A stretch of 64,000 bases of DNA from an uncultured Oscillospiraceae bacterium (GCA_934444765.1 CAKSDC010000005.1:44951-108950), one strand, 5' to 3'. Shown: positions 45,422 through 54,418, numbered from the stretch's first letter. A program made the numbers and translations. Notes: a model not told the origin generated them from the letters alone.

Positions 45422-46726
45422 CTACTCAGCGGAATTGGTATCTGTAGTAGTTGCTTGTTGCTCTTGAAGTGTAACCTTAGTGGTGTACTTTTGATTATTT
45501 CTATAGTAAGTGATAGTAACGGTATCACCGGCAGAATAGTTTTTAATAGCACTTGAAAGCTCATTAGCAGAAGTGATAGTGGTATCGTCTATACCAGTTA
45601 TGATATCGCCAACCTTTAAACCAGCTTGAACGGCTGAACCGTCGCTATTCATAAATCTGATATATGCACCAGTTTGAACACCGTAGTAATCCGCCATAGT
45701 CTGTGATATAGTTTCTACACTTATACCTAATTGTGGTCTGCCCGTAACGTATCCGTAAGTGATAAGGCTATCTACTATATTTTTAGCGTCTGTTATAGGG
45801 ATTGCAAATCCTAAACCTTCGATAGAGGCTTCGCTACTTGAATAGCTTGAAGACATCTTAGAAGATACTATACCTACTACTTGTCCGTTACTGTTTATTA
45901 ATGGACCACCAGAGTTACCAGAGTTTATCTGTGCGGAAGTTTGAATTAAGTTCATTTCTGTGTCGTTTACTGTTATAGTTCTGTTTAGTCCAGAGATTAT
46001 ACCAGTAGTAAAGGTGTTAGATAGGTCGAAACCTAAAGGATTGCCTATTACGTATGAATAGTCACCTACTACTAAGTCGTCGCTATTACCAAATTCAGCA
46101 GGAGTTAGACCGCTTGCTTGTATCTTTAGTACTGCTATATCAGAAGAACTATCTTGACCGATTATAGTAGCAGTATATTCTGTGTTATCATCATCACTTA
46201 GAGTAACACTAACTGAAGTAGCACCTTCTACTACGTGAGCGTTAGTTAGTATATAGCCGTCTTGTGACATTATTATACCAGTACCAGTAGCCGTGGAAGT
46301 CTGTGTTTGAGTATCTGAACCGTTATTTCCACCAAAGCCATATATTCCGTAAGATGAATAGTCTACAGCAGTTTCTGTGGTGGCTGTGATACCTACTACA
46401 GAAGGTGCAACCTTAGAATATATCTGTGCAGGTGTTAGAGTATTAGTAGCATCGCTTGAGCCTATGTTCAATACGCTATCGTTAGAGTTATTACTACTGC
46501 TTGTAGTAGTGGCGGTTAAACTTGAACCATTATTAGTAGAAGTGCCATCGTTTTCTGCATAGTATTTATAAGTTCCTATAGAACCTATTGATACTGCTAC
46601 CATACAACATAGTAGACCTAAAGTCTTTAGTATCTTTTTGTTAGTGTGTTTAGTAGTGGTTTCGGTTACTACCTCGTGAATATCGTGTTCGTTTACATCT
46701 ATATGGTCGTTATTGAAGTTTTTCAT
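45422..46726 (-). CDS. HtrA/DegP-type serine protease with PDZ domain
   Basis: A 434-residue membrane-anchored protease. Cytoplasmic N-terminus, one membrane helix (about 38-58), Ser/Thr-rich linker, trypsin-like domain with the triad His (LTNAHVV), Asp (SSDIAVLKI) and Ser (GNSGGPLIN), then a PDZ domain (about 335-425) for substrate binding. It degrades or refolds damaged exported proteins. ATG 46726 with AAAGGTGA is preferred over 46762. Monocistronic. Confidence 0.94.
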   Translation of the reverse strand: MKNFNNDHIDVNEHDIHEVVTETTTKHTNKKILKTLGLLCCMVAVSIGSIGTYKYYAENDGTSTNNGSSLTATTTSSSNNSNDSVLNIGSSDATNTLTPAQIYSKVAPSVVGITATTETAVDYSSYGIYGFGGNNGSDTQTQTSTATGTGIIMSQDGYILTNAHVVEGATSVSVTLSDDDNTEYTATIIGQDSSSDIAVLKIQASGLTPAEFGNSDDLVVGDYSYVIGNPLGFDLSNTFTTGIISGLNRTITVNDTEMNLIQTSAQINSGNSGGPLINSNGQVVGIVSSKMSSSYSSSEASIEGLGFAIPITDAKNIVDSLITYGYVTGRPQLGISVETISQTMADYYGVQTGAYIRFMNSDGSAVQAGLKVGDIITGIDDTTITSANELSSAIKNYSAGDTVTITYYRNNQKYTTKVTLQEQQATTTDTNSAE

Positions 46727-46923
46727 AATAAATATCACCTTTCTGTTATATATGTATTGCACCTTGCGGTGTCTTTGCTTTCATTTATTCTATGACTATA
46801 TAATACCTTTGGTATGTGTTACTACGGTGATAGAATTTCAAAAAGTCTAACAAAAACCGACTATCTTTATGTGAACGTTTTTAGAGTATTATGTACTGTT
46901 ATGTGATAGTATGTGTAATGCCG

Positions 46924-46964
46924 AAATAAGTCAACCAAAATTTCAAAAATAAGTTGACTTATTT
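46924..46964 (+). promoter_or_regulatory. Candidate BirA operator upstream of bioY
   Basis: A perfect 12-nt inverted repeat, aaataagtcaac (46924-46935) and gttgacttattt (46953-46964), spaced by 17 nt. The right arm contains the -35 of the bioY promoter, so a bound dimer would block RNA polymerase. Half-site form (AAC...GTT) and spacing resemble biotin-repressor boxes, and the downstream genes are biotin genes. The site has GTCAAC where Firmicute consensus sites tend to have GTTAAC. Confidence 0.65.
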
Positions 46965-46982
46965 TCAATGTTGTGATATAAT
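46954..46982 (+). promoter_or_regulatory. Promoter of bioY-bioB
   Basis: TTGACT (46954-46959), 17-nt spacer, TATAAT (46977-46982) with extended TGA. Overlaps the operator-like repeat. Confidence 0.85.
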
Positions 46983-47023
46983 ACTATCTAAAGACTATTT
47001 TTTATATACGAAAGGTTTGTGAG

Positions 47024-47626
47024 TTGTTTATGAAGACTACTAAATTTTCTGTTAGGGATATGACCTTAATAGCTATGTTTTCCGCTTTAGTTGCTGTGGG
47101 AGCTTTTATTAGAATACCTATTCCACCTGCACCTTTTACACTACAGGTTACTATGACTACTCTTGCGGGTCTAATACTTGGTAAACGAAACGGTGCTTTA
47201 AGTGTAATACTATATGTGGCAATAGGTCTATTAGGAGTGCCTATATTCACTAAGGGTGGCGGAATAGGTTATGTATTAGAACCTACATTCGGCTATTTTA
47301 TAGGTTTTGCTATAGGTGCTTATGTTACTGGTGCAATATCTCATGCTAAAGAAAATCCTTCTTTTAAAAGAATACTATGTGCTTCTTTAACAGGATTATT
47401 AATATCATACGTTTGCGGTATGGTATATGCTTATGTACTATGTAACTTTGTACTTAATACCCCAATAGGAATTAGTTTCGTACTTGTATACTACTTCTTG
47501 ATATTCCTACCTAAAGATGTAGTACTATGCGTATTAACTTCGCTAATATGCAAAAAAATCATTCCTATATTAGATAAAAGCTTCAATATAGGTTACAACA
47601 GAAAGGGTATTAAAGATGCTAACTAA
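47024..47626 (+). CDS. bioY: Biotin ECF transporter S component BioY
   Basis: A 200-residue membrane protein with six hydrophobic segments. MTLIAMFSALVAVGAFIRIPIPPAPFTLQ is the BioY signature and binds biotin. The TTG at 47024 has AAAGG at 8 nt, whereas the ATG at 47030 would have it at 14 nt; the start is therefore either. It overlaps bioB by 11 nt. Confidence 0.95.
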   Translation: MFMKTTKFSVRDMTLIAMFSALVAVGAFIRIPIPPAPFTLQVTMTTLAGLILGKRNGALSVILYVAIGLLGVPIFTKGGGIGYVLEPTFGYFIGFAIGAYVTGAISHAKENPSFKRILCASLTGLLISYVCGMVYAYVLCNFVLNTPIGISFVLVYYFLIFLPKDVVLCVLTSLICKKIIPILDKSFNIGYNRKGIKDAN

Positions 47627-48584
47627 TCTTTTAAAACAAAAAATCTACGATGGCTACGATATAACCAAAGAAGAGGCTATGGAATTAGTCGACCAACCTT
47701 TAAATGAGTTATGTTCTAACGCTAATGAAATTAGAGAACACTTCTGCGGAAACGCTTTTGATATATGTACTATCATTAACGGTAAAAGTGGAAGATGTTC
47801 CGAAAACTGTAAATACTGCGCCCAATCGGCACACTATTGCACTAACATTGAAGAGTATCCTCTATTAGGTAGCGACGCTATAGTCGAACAGGCTAAGTAC
47901 AACGACGAAAGAGGCGTATTAAGATACTCTATAGTTACTTCAGGAAAGGCTCTTAACGATAAGGAAATTGAAAGCGTCTGTAAGAGTATCGAAAAGGTTA
48001 AACAAGAAACTAACGTTAGTGTATGTGTATCGTTTGGTCTACTTACTGCTGAACAGTATGCTAAAGTTAAGAGTGCAGGCGTTGAAAGAGTTCACAATAA
48101 CTTAGAAACTTCTAAAAATAACTTTCCTAACGTCTGTACTACCCACACCTTTGAAGATAAGGTACAAGCTATTAAGAATGCAAAGTCAGTAGGTTTAAAC
48201 GTCTGTAGTGGCGGAATTATGGGTCTTGGTGAAACTATGGAAGACAGAATAGACTTAGCTCTATCTTTACGTGAACTTGGTATTAAGTCTATTCCTATAA
48301 ACCTATTGAACCCTATTCCAAATACTCCATACGCTAATAACAGAGTACTATCTAACGATGAAATGTGTCAGATAGTAGCTATATTTAGATACATAAATCC
48401 TAAAGCCTCTATTAGATTAGCAGGCGGTCGTGGACTATTAGACGACTTTGGAAAAAGATGTTTTCAATCTGGTGCTAACGCTGTAATATCCGGAGATATG
48501 CTTACCACTTCTGGCATTACTATAGAAAAAGATATGGATATGCTACACTCCTTAGGCTATAAGGTAGAACTCTGGAACGGCTAA
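47616..48584 (+). CDS. bioB: Biotin synthase
   Basis: A 322-residue radical SAM enzyme inserting sulfur into dethiobiotin. The SAM cluster motif is CSENCKYCAQSAHY (about residues 63-76). Conserved features SGGIMGLGET and NLLNPIPNTP follow, and Arg in SIRLAGGRG ligates the [2Fe-2S] centre. Other bio genes are absent nearby, so the cell may import dethiobiotin or biotin through BioY. Confidence 0.96.
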   Translation: MLTNLLKQKIYDGYDITKEEAMELVDQPLNELCSNANEIREHFCGNAFDICTIINGKSGRCSENCKYCAQSAHYCTNIEEYPLLGSDAIVEQAKYNDERGVLRYSIVTSGKALNDKEIESVCKSIEKVKQETNVSVCVSFGLLTAEQYAKVKSAGVERVHNNLETSKNNFPNVCTTHTFEDKVQAIKNAKSVGLNVCSGGIMGLGETMEDRIDLALSLRELGIKSIPINLLNPIPNTPYANNRVLSNDEMCQIVAIFRYINPKASIRLAGGRGLLDDFGKRCFQSGANAVISGDMLTTSGITIEKDMDMLHSLGYKVELWNG

Positions 48585-48636
48585 TATTGATAAGTTTCTT
48601 CCAATCTATGTGAATATAATATACACTAAAAAAAGA

Positions 48637-48673
48637 AGCGTTCTATTGCAGATATATAGAACGCTCCTTTTTT
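48637..48673 (+). terminator. Rho-independent terminator of bioYB
   Basis: A perfect 10-bp stem (48637-48646 with 48656-48665), a 9-nt loop, and six T after CC. Confidence 0.92.
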
Positions 48674-49076
48674 AGCTATGTTATTATGGGGAAAAAATCA
48701 AATATTTTAAAATTCATTTGGGGTTTTTGGAACTTTATACCTATACAGTTTAGAGCGATATCTAAAAATAGTAGATTGGAATACTATATATTATGTACTC
48801 TAAAAATATTATAGAAAATAGTTGATTTTTGTAACTATTTCTATTATACTATTATCGTTAGAATATTTCAATAATCAATATCCTTGATAGTATATATTAA
48901 TATACGCTTGAATGAATATTGGCGATTAATACTCACTTATAAGTGAAAAACATCTTATTGACTAATGGAAATATAGACTTCCTTTAGATAGGATAGATTC
49001 TATTGTGCAATATCACTAAATATATTGGTCAACTTTGTTTTGATATATACATGATATACAAACTTTAATTTTACTC
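48674..49076. other. AT-rich gene-free stretch before tRNA-fMet
   Basis: No ORF with a ribosome site, no clear promoter until 49077, and only short AT-rich palindromes. It probably marks the left approach to the accessory island. Confidence 0.5.
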
Positions 49077-49105
49077 TTGACTTTTAATCGTATATGTGAT
49101 ATACT
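49077..49105 (+). promoter_or_regulatory. Promoter of tRNA-fMet
   Basis: TTGACT (49077-49082), 17-nt spacer, TATACT (49100-49105) with extended TGA, 58 nt before the tRNA. Confidence 0.85.
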
Positions 49106-49162
49106 AACATAGTACTCACGAGAGAACATCAGAAAATATGAGTGCTATTTAATTTGATATAT

Positions 49163-49239
<77 letters not shown>

Positions 49240-49245
49240 TATTTT

Positions 49246-49277
49246 ATCCAATTACTGTTTAGGTAGTTGGATTTTTT
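49246..49277 (+). terminator. Rho-independent terminator of tRNA-fMet
   Basis: A 10-bp stem (49246-49255 with 49263-49272, one T.G pair), 7-nt loop and T tract. Confidence 0.9.
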
Positions 49278-49317
49278 ATTTTTTAAACTCAATGATATGT
49301 AGTCTATGTTGAAGTGA

Positions 49318-49503
49318 AAATCTTTAGGAATTGGTTTAACCGTAACCATAGCAAAAGGTTGGGCTTGGATTAATTGCCATTGGTTTTACAATGATAGCAT
49401 CATAACTTTAGATATCCCTACGGTTGGAGTAGAAGAAAAAAGTTTCAGTTTTGGAATGTCTGCTGAGGAATAGCAGACGTTGAAGAAGTTTCTCGATAGT
49501 TGA
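49318..49503 (+). pseudogene. Decayed gene fragment with in-frame TAG
   Basis: Between a TGA (49315-49317) and a TGA (49501-49503) runs a frame of 61 codons with protein-like composition (GWAWINCHWFYNDS; TLDIPTVGVEEKSFSFGMSAEE), broken by TAG at 49471-49473 and continuing QTLKKFLDS. It has no start codon or ribosome site. The amphipathic end looks like the C-terminus of a real protein, so I read it as a remnant at the island edge. The family is not recognised. A gtctgct/agcagac hairpin (49458-49478) lies inside. Confidence 0.4.
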
Positions 49504-49518
49504 ACATATTTAGTAGTA

Positions 49519-49591
49519 TGGAGGCGATGAGAATTGAACTTCGTGTCTGAAAACCCAACTTCAAAGTCCCCGTTGAAACCTTTACGCTCCC
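49519..49591 (-). pseudogene. Collapsed tmRNA-like remnant
   Basis: On the minus strand, 49591 to 49519 reads from a tmRNA-like 5' end (GGGAGCG, then ggtttcaacgggga, close to the universal tmRNA GGTTTCGACGGGG) through about 10 nt similar to the next tmRNA region, then jumps to a tmRNA-like 3' end (T arm gttcaattc and acceptor cgcctcca). The mRNA-like domain and pseudoknots are missing. The acceptor arms pair imperfectly, the T stem is damaged and no CCA follows. The 73 nt do not fold as a tRNA. A relic of ssrA, a common integration target, is the best reading. Confidence 0.5.
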
Positions 49592-49749
49592 ATGGATTTA
49601 AAGTCTTTGGATACTATTTCAAAAAAATATTATATCATAATAATTTTAAAAATCAAGGATTTTTTAAAATTTTTCATGACAACAGCTTAACCTTTCTTCC
49701 GTTTCTCTTTGAAGTAAATGCTGTTATACTGAAAAATTTTTATTAATAC

Positions 49750-49778
49750 TTGATTTTTCTAAAACTGTGTGTTATAAT
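49750..49778 (+). promoter_or_regulatory. Strong promoter at the head of the island operon
   Basis: TTGATT (49750-49755), 17-nt spacer, TATAAT (49773-49778) with extended TGT. It drives the short leader unit 49785-49978 and, by read-through, the phosphorothioation-like operon. Between the tmRNA-like remnant and this site (49592-49749) I see only AT-rich sequence. Confidence 0.85.
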
Positions 49779-49819
49779 AATATGAGTAATTTTAAACTAT
49801 TTTTTGGAGGTGTATCTGT

Positions 49820-49891
49820 ATGAAAAATATATGTGCAATTTGTACAACCCTTACAAAATCGGGGGGGGGTACACTTGTTGTTTGTGCATAA
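49820..49891 (+). CDS. 23-residue leader ORF with a nine-G tract
   Basis: GGAGGTG (49806-49812) stands 7 nt before the ATG. The peptide is 23 residues, starts MKNICAICTT and ends TLVVCA, with Cys at 5, 8 and 22. Nine consecutive G (49861-49869) encode the Gly run. One extra G would switch to a frame reaching a stop at 49993-49995, through the terminator. It lies between a strong promoter and a terminator upstream of the defence operon, which fits a leader peptide, or a phase-variable regulatory ORF. It could also be a small secreted or toxic peptide. Confidence 0.55.
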   Translation: MKNICAICTTLTKSGGGTLVVCA

Positions 49892-49932
49892 GTAACAAAT
49901 TCATATGGATAGACTTTAATATTAATAATCTA

Positions 49933-49978
49933 AGGCATAACTATAACCTTTTAAGGCTATATGGTTGTGCCTTTTTTT
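49933..49978 (+). terminator. Terminator between leader ORF and island operon
   Basis: aggcataac (49933-49941) pairs with gttgtgcct (49964-49972), one T.G pair, with a further inner tata..cc/gg..tata stem, then seven T. gtacaacc (49842-49849, inside the leader ORF) could pair instead with ggttgtgc (49963-49970), the 3' arm, giving a possible antiterminator. Confidence 0.85.
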
Positions 49979-50068
49979 GCTTTCAAAGTGTGTGATATCT
50001 TTAGTTACTTAAAAATATACGATGCCTTGAAACGATACTTATAATAATATAATTTGGGAGAATATTTT

Positions 50069-50926
50069 ATGTTTATAAATAAACATAGTAGTTTTTATCT
50101 TCGTGATGGTTGGGCTACTAAAATTTTGACATCTGTTAATGAGAATGAATATATATTCTCACCAGCCAATGAACTCACTGCTCTGGATACTTTTGGCGTT
50201 GGTAAGATTATGATTAAATCTCTTAGATATTGGTCTGTTGCTACAGGATTGACCACCGAAAAAAAAATATCTAAAGGCATAGTACATACTAAAACTGATT
50301 TATTTAATATATTGCTGGAAAAAGATAGATATTTTTTCAATAAAGCATCGTTGATATTGCTACATAGAAATATAGTTAAAGATAGTAATAACTCTACTGC
50401 AATATATTGGTTCTTTAATATTTATGATAAAAAAAGTATCACTAAAGAGGAATTTACTCAAGGATTGTATAGCTATTTGGTAGAAAACGGTTGTAGCTAC
50501 TCTAAAGATATGGTATCTAAAGAGTGGGGTTGTATAACTAATATGTACTCTAAGAGTAAGGCATCTAATATTGATAAAGTTATTGAAGATGAAAATACTT
50601 CAATGTTATCTAAGTTAGAACTTTTAAGGCAAGTTTCAAGTACTACTTATGAAAAAACATCATTAAACTTAAATGATATATCACCTTATGTAATTCTGTA
50701 CTGCATCTTAGAAGATAATAAGGATAAAACTCAAATATCTATAGATACGTTAGTTGAGGAAAAAAATCAAATAGGAAAATATTTAAATTTAAGCTATTCT
50801 GATATTATTATGTTGCTTCAAATTTTGGAAAATAAAAAGTATTTAAAAGTTACTAATAATCATGGTAGTAGATATATTGATTTTAACCATACAAATGAAA
50901 ACATTTTAAGGAAAATTTATTGTTAG
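50069..50926 (+). CDS. DUF4007 family protein
   Basis: A 285-residue protein with the DUF4007 hallmarks FYLRDGWATKIL near the N-terminus and TFGVGKIMIKSLRYWSVATGL (about residues 40-60). DUF4007 proteins occur beside PAPS-reductase-like genes in phosphorothioation and BREX-type islands; a DNA-binding or target-recognition role is plausible but unproven. The ATG at 50069 follows GGGAGA by 7 nt. It is the first gene of the island operon and is followed at 16 nt by the large ATPase. Confidence 0.8.
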   Translation: MFINKHSSFYLRDGWATKILTSVNENEYIFSPANELTALDTFGVGKIMIKSLRYWSVATGLTTEKKISKGIVHTKTDLFNILLEKDRYFFNKASLILLHRNIVKDSNNSTAIYWFFNIYDKKSITKEEFTQGLYSYLVENGCSYSKDMVSKEWGCITNMYSKSKASNIDKVIEDENTSMLSKLELLRQVSSTTYEKTSLNLNDISPYVILYCILEDNKDKTQISIDTLVEEKNQIGKYLNLSYSDIIMLLQILENKKYLKVTNNHGSRYIDFNHTNENILRKIYC

Positions 50927-50942
50927 AAAGGATTTTTTTAAG

Positions 50943-53900
50943 TTGTTATATAGTAATCTCATTGAACAGAAATACGATTTTACATATTCGGCAAATATCC
51001 AGTATGATATTAATTCCGATAGCAAACTAAAGAATTTTATCCCCAATATGGCAAATATAGAACTTTTAAAAGAATTATTTTATAATATTACTAATAAATA
51101 TAGCAAACAAGATTGTTTTTTGATATATGGTTCTTATGGTACGGGAAAATCCCATTTATTAACTGTTTTAAGTCAGTTATTACATCAAGATTTCAAAAAT
51201 TCTGAAGTATTAGAAACATTCCTAAAAAATTCGACTGATATTGATGAGAAATTTCCTGATATTGTAGAAAATTTTTATTCTAACGATAAACCGTATCTAT
51301 TAGTTCCTATAAGTTCCAATTTTGATGATTTTAATAGGTGTATATATAAATCTTTAATTAAAACTCTAAAAAGTATAGGCATTACCATAGATTTTAAAGA
51401 GTTTTATAATCAAGCCCTAAATACTATCTACAATTGGGAAGAGAACGAGCAATCCGATGATAAATTAAATGATATTTGCAAGAATAATAATATTACAAAA
51501 AGCAAATTGAAGAGTGGTTTAAAAAGCTACAACAGAAAATATAAGGATATCTTTAAAAAAATTTTTAAATCTATGACTTTTGGAGTTGATTTTATATATG
51601 AAACTTCTAACTTAGAAGATACTATACAAGATATCAACAATACTATAGAAGGTGAGTTTTCTGGAATAGTCTTTATATTTGATGAGTTTGGAAAATATCT
51701 TGAAGATAATTTGAGAAATATTCAAGTTAAGCAAATTCAAGATTTAGCTGAATTTTGTGACCGTTCAAACAATAGGTTGATTTTGGTATCACATAAACAG
51801 ATAGCACTTTATACTAATAAGTCTATTAAAAAATATGCTGAAGAATGGAAAAAAATTGAAAGTCGTTTTAAGAAGATTTCTATTAATAGTAACTATGACC
51901 AATCTTTAATGATAACTCAAAGTTTAATATCCAAAAATGAGAATTGGAAATCTTTTGAAAAGAAGTTTCAAAGTAATCTTAATGAAATATATCAACAAGG
52001 CTTAAATTTTAAGGGTTATTCTTTAAAAGATTACACCGTTCAAGAGAAGATATATCCATTGCATACCATTACACTATATGCTTTAGATAAGCTATCCAAA
52101 AAGATTGCTCAAAATGATAGAACTTTCTTTACATACCTATCCAGTAAGCAAGATAGGGGCTTATATTCCACTTTAAAAACGCTATCCACGGATAAATTTT
52201 ATTTTATAGGCTTGGATAGTATTTTTGACTATTTTGAACCTAATTTCAAAGAATATCAAGGAGAAGAAATTTATAATATTTATAGAAACTATCAAACTGC
52301 CGTATCTAAGTGTAGTAATGCTATAGAAATTAGAGTTTTAAAAGCTATTACAGTAATCTGTACTATTAATGATAGTGTTGTTCTATCATGTAATAAAGAG
52401 AATATTCTAAATTTAATAGATTGTCCTAAAAATGATATCGAAGAAGCTTTAAATAGCCTATGTAACGATAAAGTTTTGAAGTATTCCAAATATAATAATA
52501 TTTTTGAGTTCTTTAATGGAAGTATTATCGATATTGATGCTCTTATTCAAGAAAAGATTGTAAACATCAATGAAAGTGTTTGTGTAGATGTATTAAATCA
52601 AGATTTTAGAAATTTTTTAATCTATCCACACAAACACAATGATTTATATAAAATAAAAAGAGCTTTTATTCCAACTTTTGTTACGTATTCTGATTTTGTT
52701 AAGAAAAACTTTGAAAAAGTTACTCAAAATTATGATGGTGTAATATTTATGGTTATATCTAATGATGAGTATTCCCTTGAAGATTTAAAAGAAGTATCTG
52801 GTAATATACTTAGTGGAATCGTTATTATTAATATTAATTGTGGTAATCTAATTGATGAGTTAAAAAAGTATATTGCAATCCAGTTGATTGAAACTCAAAT
52901 TGATATCCTTAAACAAGAAGATTTATCTGTAGTTGAGGAAGTTAACTATTATAAGGTTGAACAGACTAATATTATAAATAGATATATACAATCATGGAAA
53001 AGCATGGAAACGACTGATATTTTAGTCGTATCTAATGGCGAAAGGAAGTTCATATCTACTGATGAGGAACTTTCTAACCTTGCCAGTGATTTAATGAACC
53101 TTAAATTTAATCAATCTATGATTGTTAATAATGAACTATTAAATAAAAACAGACTAACACCATCGATGATTACTGCTAAAAAGATTGCTATCAATTCTAT
53201 AATAAACCACTTTAATGAAGATAATTTTGGTATAACTACAATATCCCCGGAATATTTAATAATTCGTTCGGTATTACTAAAAAATGGATTTATCAAAACG
53301 GATAATATTGAACTTAATAAAGTCGATGGAAAACTTACTTCTAAGTATGTTATGCAAGTTATTGATGATTTTGTATCACAATGTAAGGAAAATCCAACAT
53401 CGGCAGAAGTTTTATATAATAGTTTAGTAAATCAACCGATTGGTTGTCGTTTAGGCTATATAGATATCATATTTACATACGTTTTGCAGAATAATTTTGA
53501 AGGCTTAACTATTGATACTCATGGAGTAGAAAAAAACCTATCATATGAAACGGTTGAGGATATTGTTAAGCGTCCAAAAGATTATAATATACATATAAAC
53601 TTCTTTACCAATGAACAACTTACATATATAGAAAGTCTTGAAAGTATCTTTAATAGTTATCTTTCTAAAGAAAACAATCGTTTAAAATCTCTGTATGATG
53701 CTATTATGCTTCATTATAAGAACATAAACAAATACGCCCGAACTACTCAAAATATTTCTGATATTACTAAAAGCTATAGAAACATAATGAATAAGAGTTA
53801 TAACAACTATCATAAATTTTTCTTTAATACTTTGTGTAAACTATCCATAGATGATATTATTCTATCTAAAAATGAACTTGAAACTGCTATAAATAGTATA

Positions 53901-54413
53901 ACTTTAAAAGCTAAAGATGAAATTCTATCACTTTTTGGATACTCTAAAGATTTAATCTCAATGTTTATGGAACTATATCAAACTGAATGGATTGATAAAA
54001 AATCAAAAGTTTTTGACTACTATACTAATCAATTTTTAAACGTAATTAGTAGATTAGCATCTAATAGTAATGAAATAGACTTAATAAATAGACTTTCAAG
54101 AATAATGGTAGGTTTTGAAGTATCATATTGGAATGATACTCATTTAGATAGCTTTATCCAAAAATTAACAGACGTAAAAAATACTCTCAATAACTATATT
54201 CCAAAAGATAATTTTAATAATGAAACTGTCGTTAAAATATCTACTGGAAAAACTTTAAAAGAAATAGTACTATCTAATGAAGAACTATCAAATAATAAAG
54301 TAGCTTTAAAGAATAAAATATCTAAATATTTAAACGATTTTGGTTTATCTATTACCGACGAAGATAAAATTCAAGTATTAATATCTATAATTGATGAACT
54401 TATTAAGAGGTGA
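50943..54413 (+). CDS. Large P-loop ATPase, BrxC/PglY-like (tentative)
   Basis: A 1156-residue cytoplasmic protein starting at TTG with AAAGGA upstream. Walker A is GSYGTGKS (residues 63-70). Walker B is IVFIFDEFGKYLED (about 240-254). The rest is helical, Lys/Asn/Ile-rich and has no transmembrane segment or nuclease motif that I can recognise. Size, an N-terminal P-loop and the FDEFGKYLE motif recall the giant BREX ATPases BrxC/PglY, but this is resemblance by eye. Its stop overlaps the next gene's ribosome site. It may couple ATP hydrolysis to modification or restriction. Confidence 0.7.
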   Translation: MLYSNLIEQKYDFTYSANIQYDINSDSKLKNFIPNMANIELLKELFYNITNKYSKQDCFLIYGSYGTGKSHLLTVLSQLLHQDFKNSEVLETFLKNSTDIDEKFPDIVENFYSNDKPYLLVPISSNFDDFNRCIYKSLIKTLKSIGITIDFKEFYNQALNTIYNWEENEQSDDKLNDICKNNNITKSKLKSGLKSYNRKYKDIFKKIFKSMTFGVDFIYETSNLEDTIQDINNTIEGEFSGIVFIFDEFGKYLEDNLRNIQVKQIQDLAEFCDRSNNRLILVSHKQIALYTNKSIKKYAEEWKKIESRFKKISINSNYDQSLMITQSLISKNENWKSFEKKFQSNLNEIYQQGLNFKGYSLKDYTVQEKIYPLHTITLYALDKLSKKIAQNDRTFFTYLSSKQDRGLYSTLKTLSTDKFYFIGLDSIFDYFEPNFKEYQGEEIYNIYRNYQTAVSKCSNAIEIRVLKAITVICTINDSVVLSCNKENILNLIDCPKNDIEEALNSLCNDKVLKYSKYNNIFEFFNGSIIDIDALIQEKIVNINESVCVDVLNQDFRNFLIYPHKHNDLYKIKRAFIPTFVTYSDFVKKNFEKVTQNYDGVIFMVISNDEYSLEDLKEVSGNILSGIVIININCGNLIDELKKYIAIQLIETQIDILKQEDLSVVEEVNYYKVEQTNIINRYIQSWKSMETTDILVVSNGERKFISTDEELSNLASDLMNLKFNQSMIVNNELLNKNRLTPSMITAKKIAINSIINHFNEDNFGITTISPEYLIIRSVLLKNGFIKTDNIELNKVDGKLTSKYVMQVIDDFVSQCKENPTSAEVLYNSLVNQPIGCRLGYIDIIFTYVLQNNFEGLTIDTHGVEKNLSYETVEDIVKRPKDYNIHINFFTNEQLTYIESLESIFNSYLSKENNRLKSLYDAIMLHYKNINKYARTTQNISDITKSYRNIMNKSYNNYHKFFFNTLCKLSIDDIILSKNELETAINSITLKAKDEILSLFGYSKDLISMFMELYQTEWIDKKSKVFDYYTNQFLNVISRLASNSNEIDLINRLSRIMVGFEVSYWNDTHLDSFIQKLTDVKNTLNNYIPKDNFNNETVVKISTGKTLKEIVLSNEELSNNKVALKNKISKYLNDFGLSITDEDKIQVLISIIDELIKR

Positions 54414-54418
54414 TTTTT

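Noticed and set aside
49471..49473. TAG read as a recoded amino acid
   Set aside because: TAG ends many intact genes in this window, so recoding is not supported; decay is simpler.
49519..49591. A functional tRNA of 73 nt on the minus strand
   Set aside because: D-arm and T-loop look tRNA-like, but the anticodon stem cannot form, the acceptor has mismatches and no CCA follows.
49534..49746. Open frame across the tmRNA-like remnant
   Set aside because: No plausible start site, low-complexity Phe/Asn-rich product, and it overlaps the opposite-strand remnant.
49804..49995. Sixty-three-codon frame over the leader region
   Set aside because: It needs a GTG inside the ribosome site as start; the ATG at 49820 has the proper spacing. 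Its downstream half matters only if the G tract changes length.
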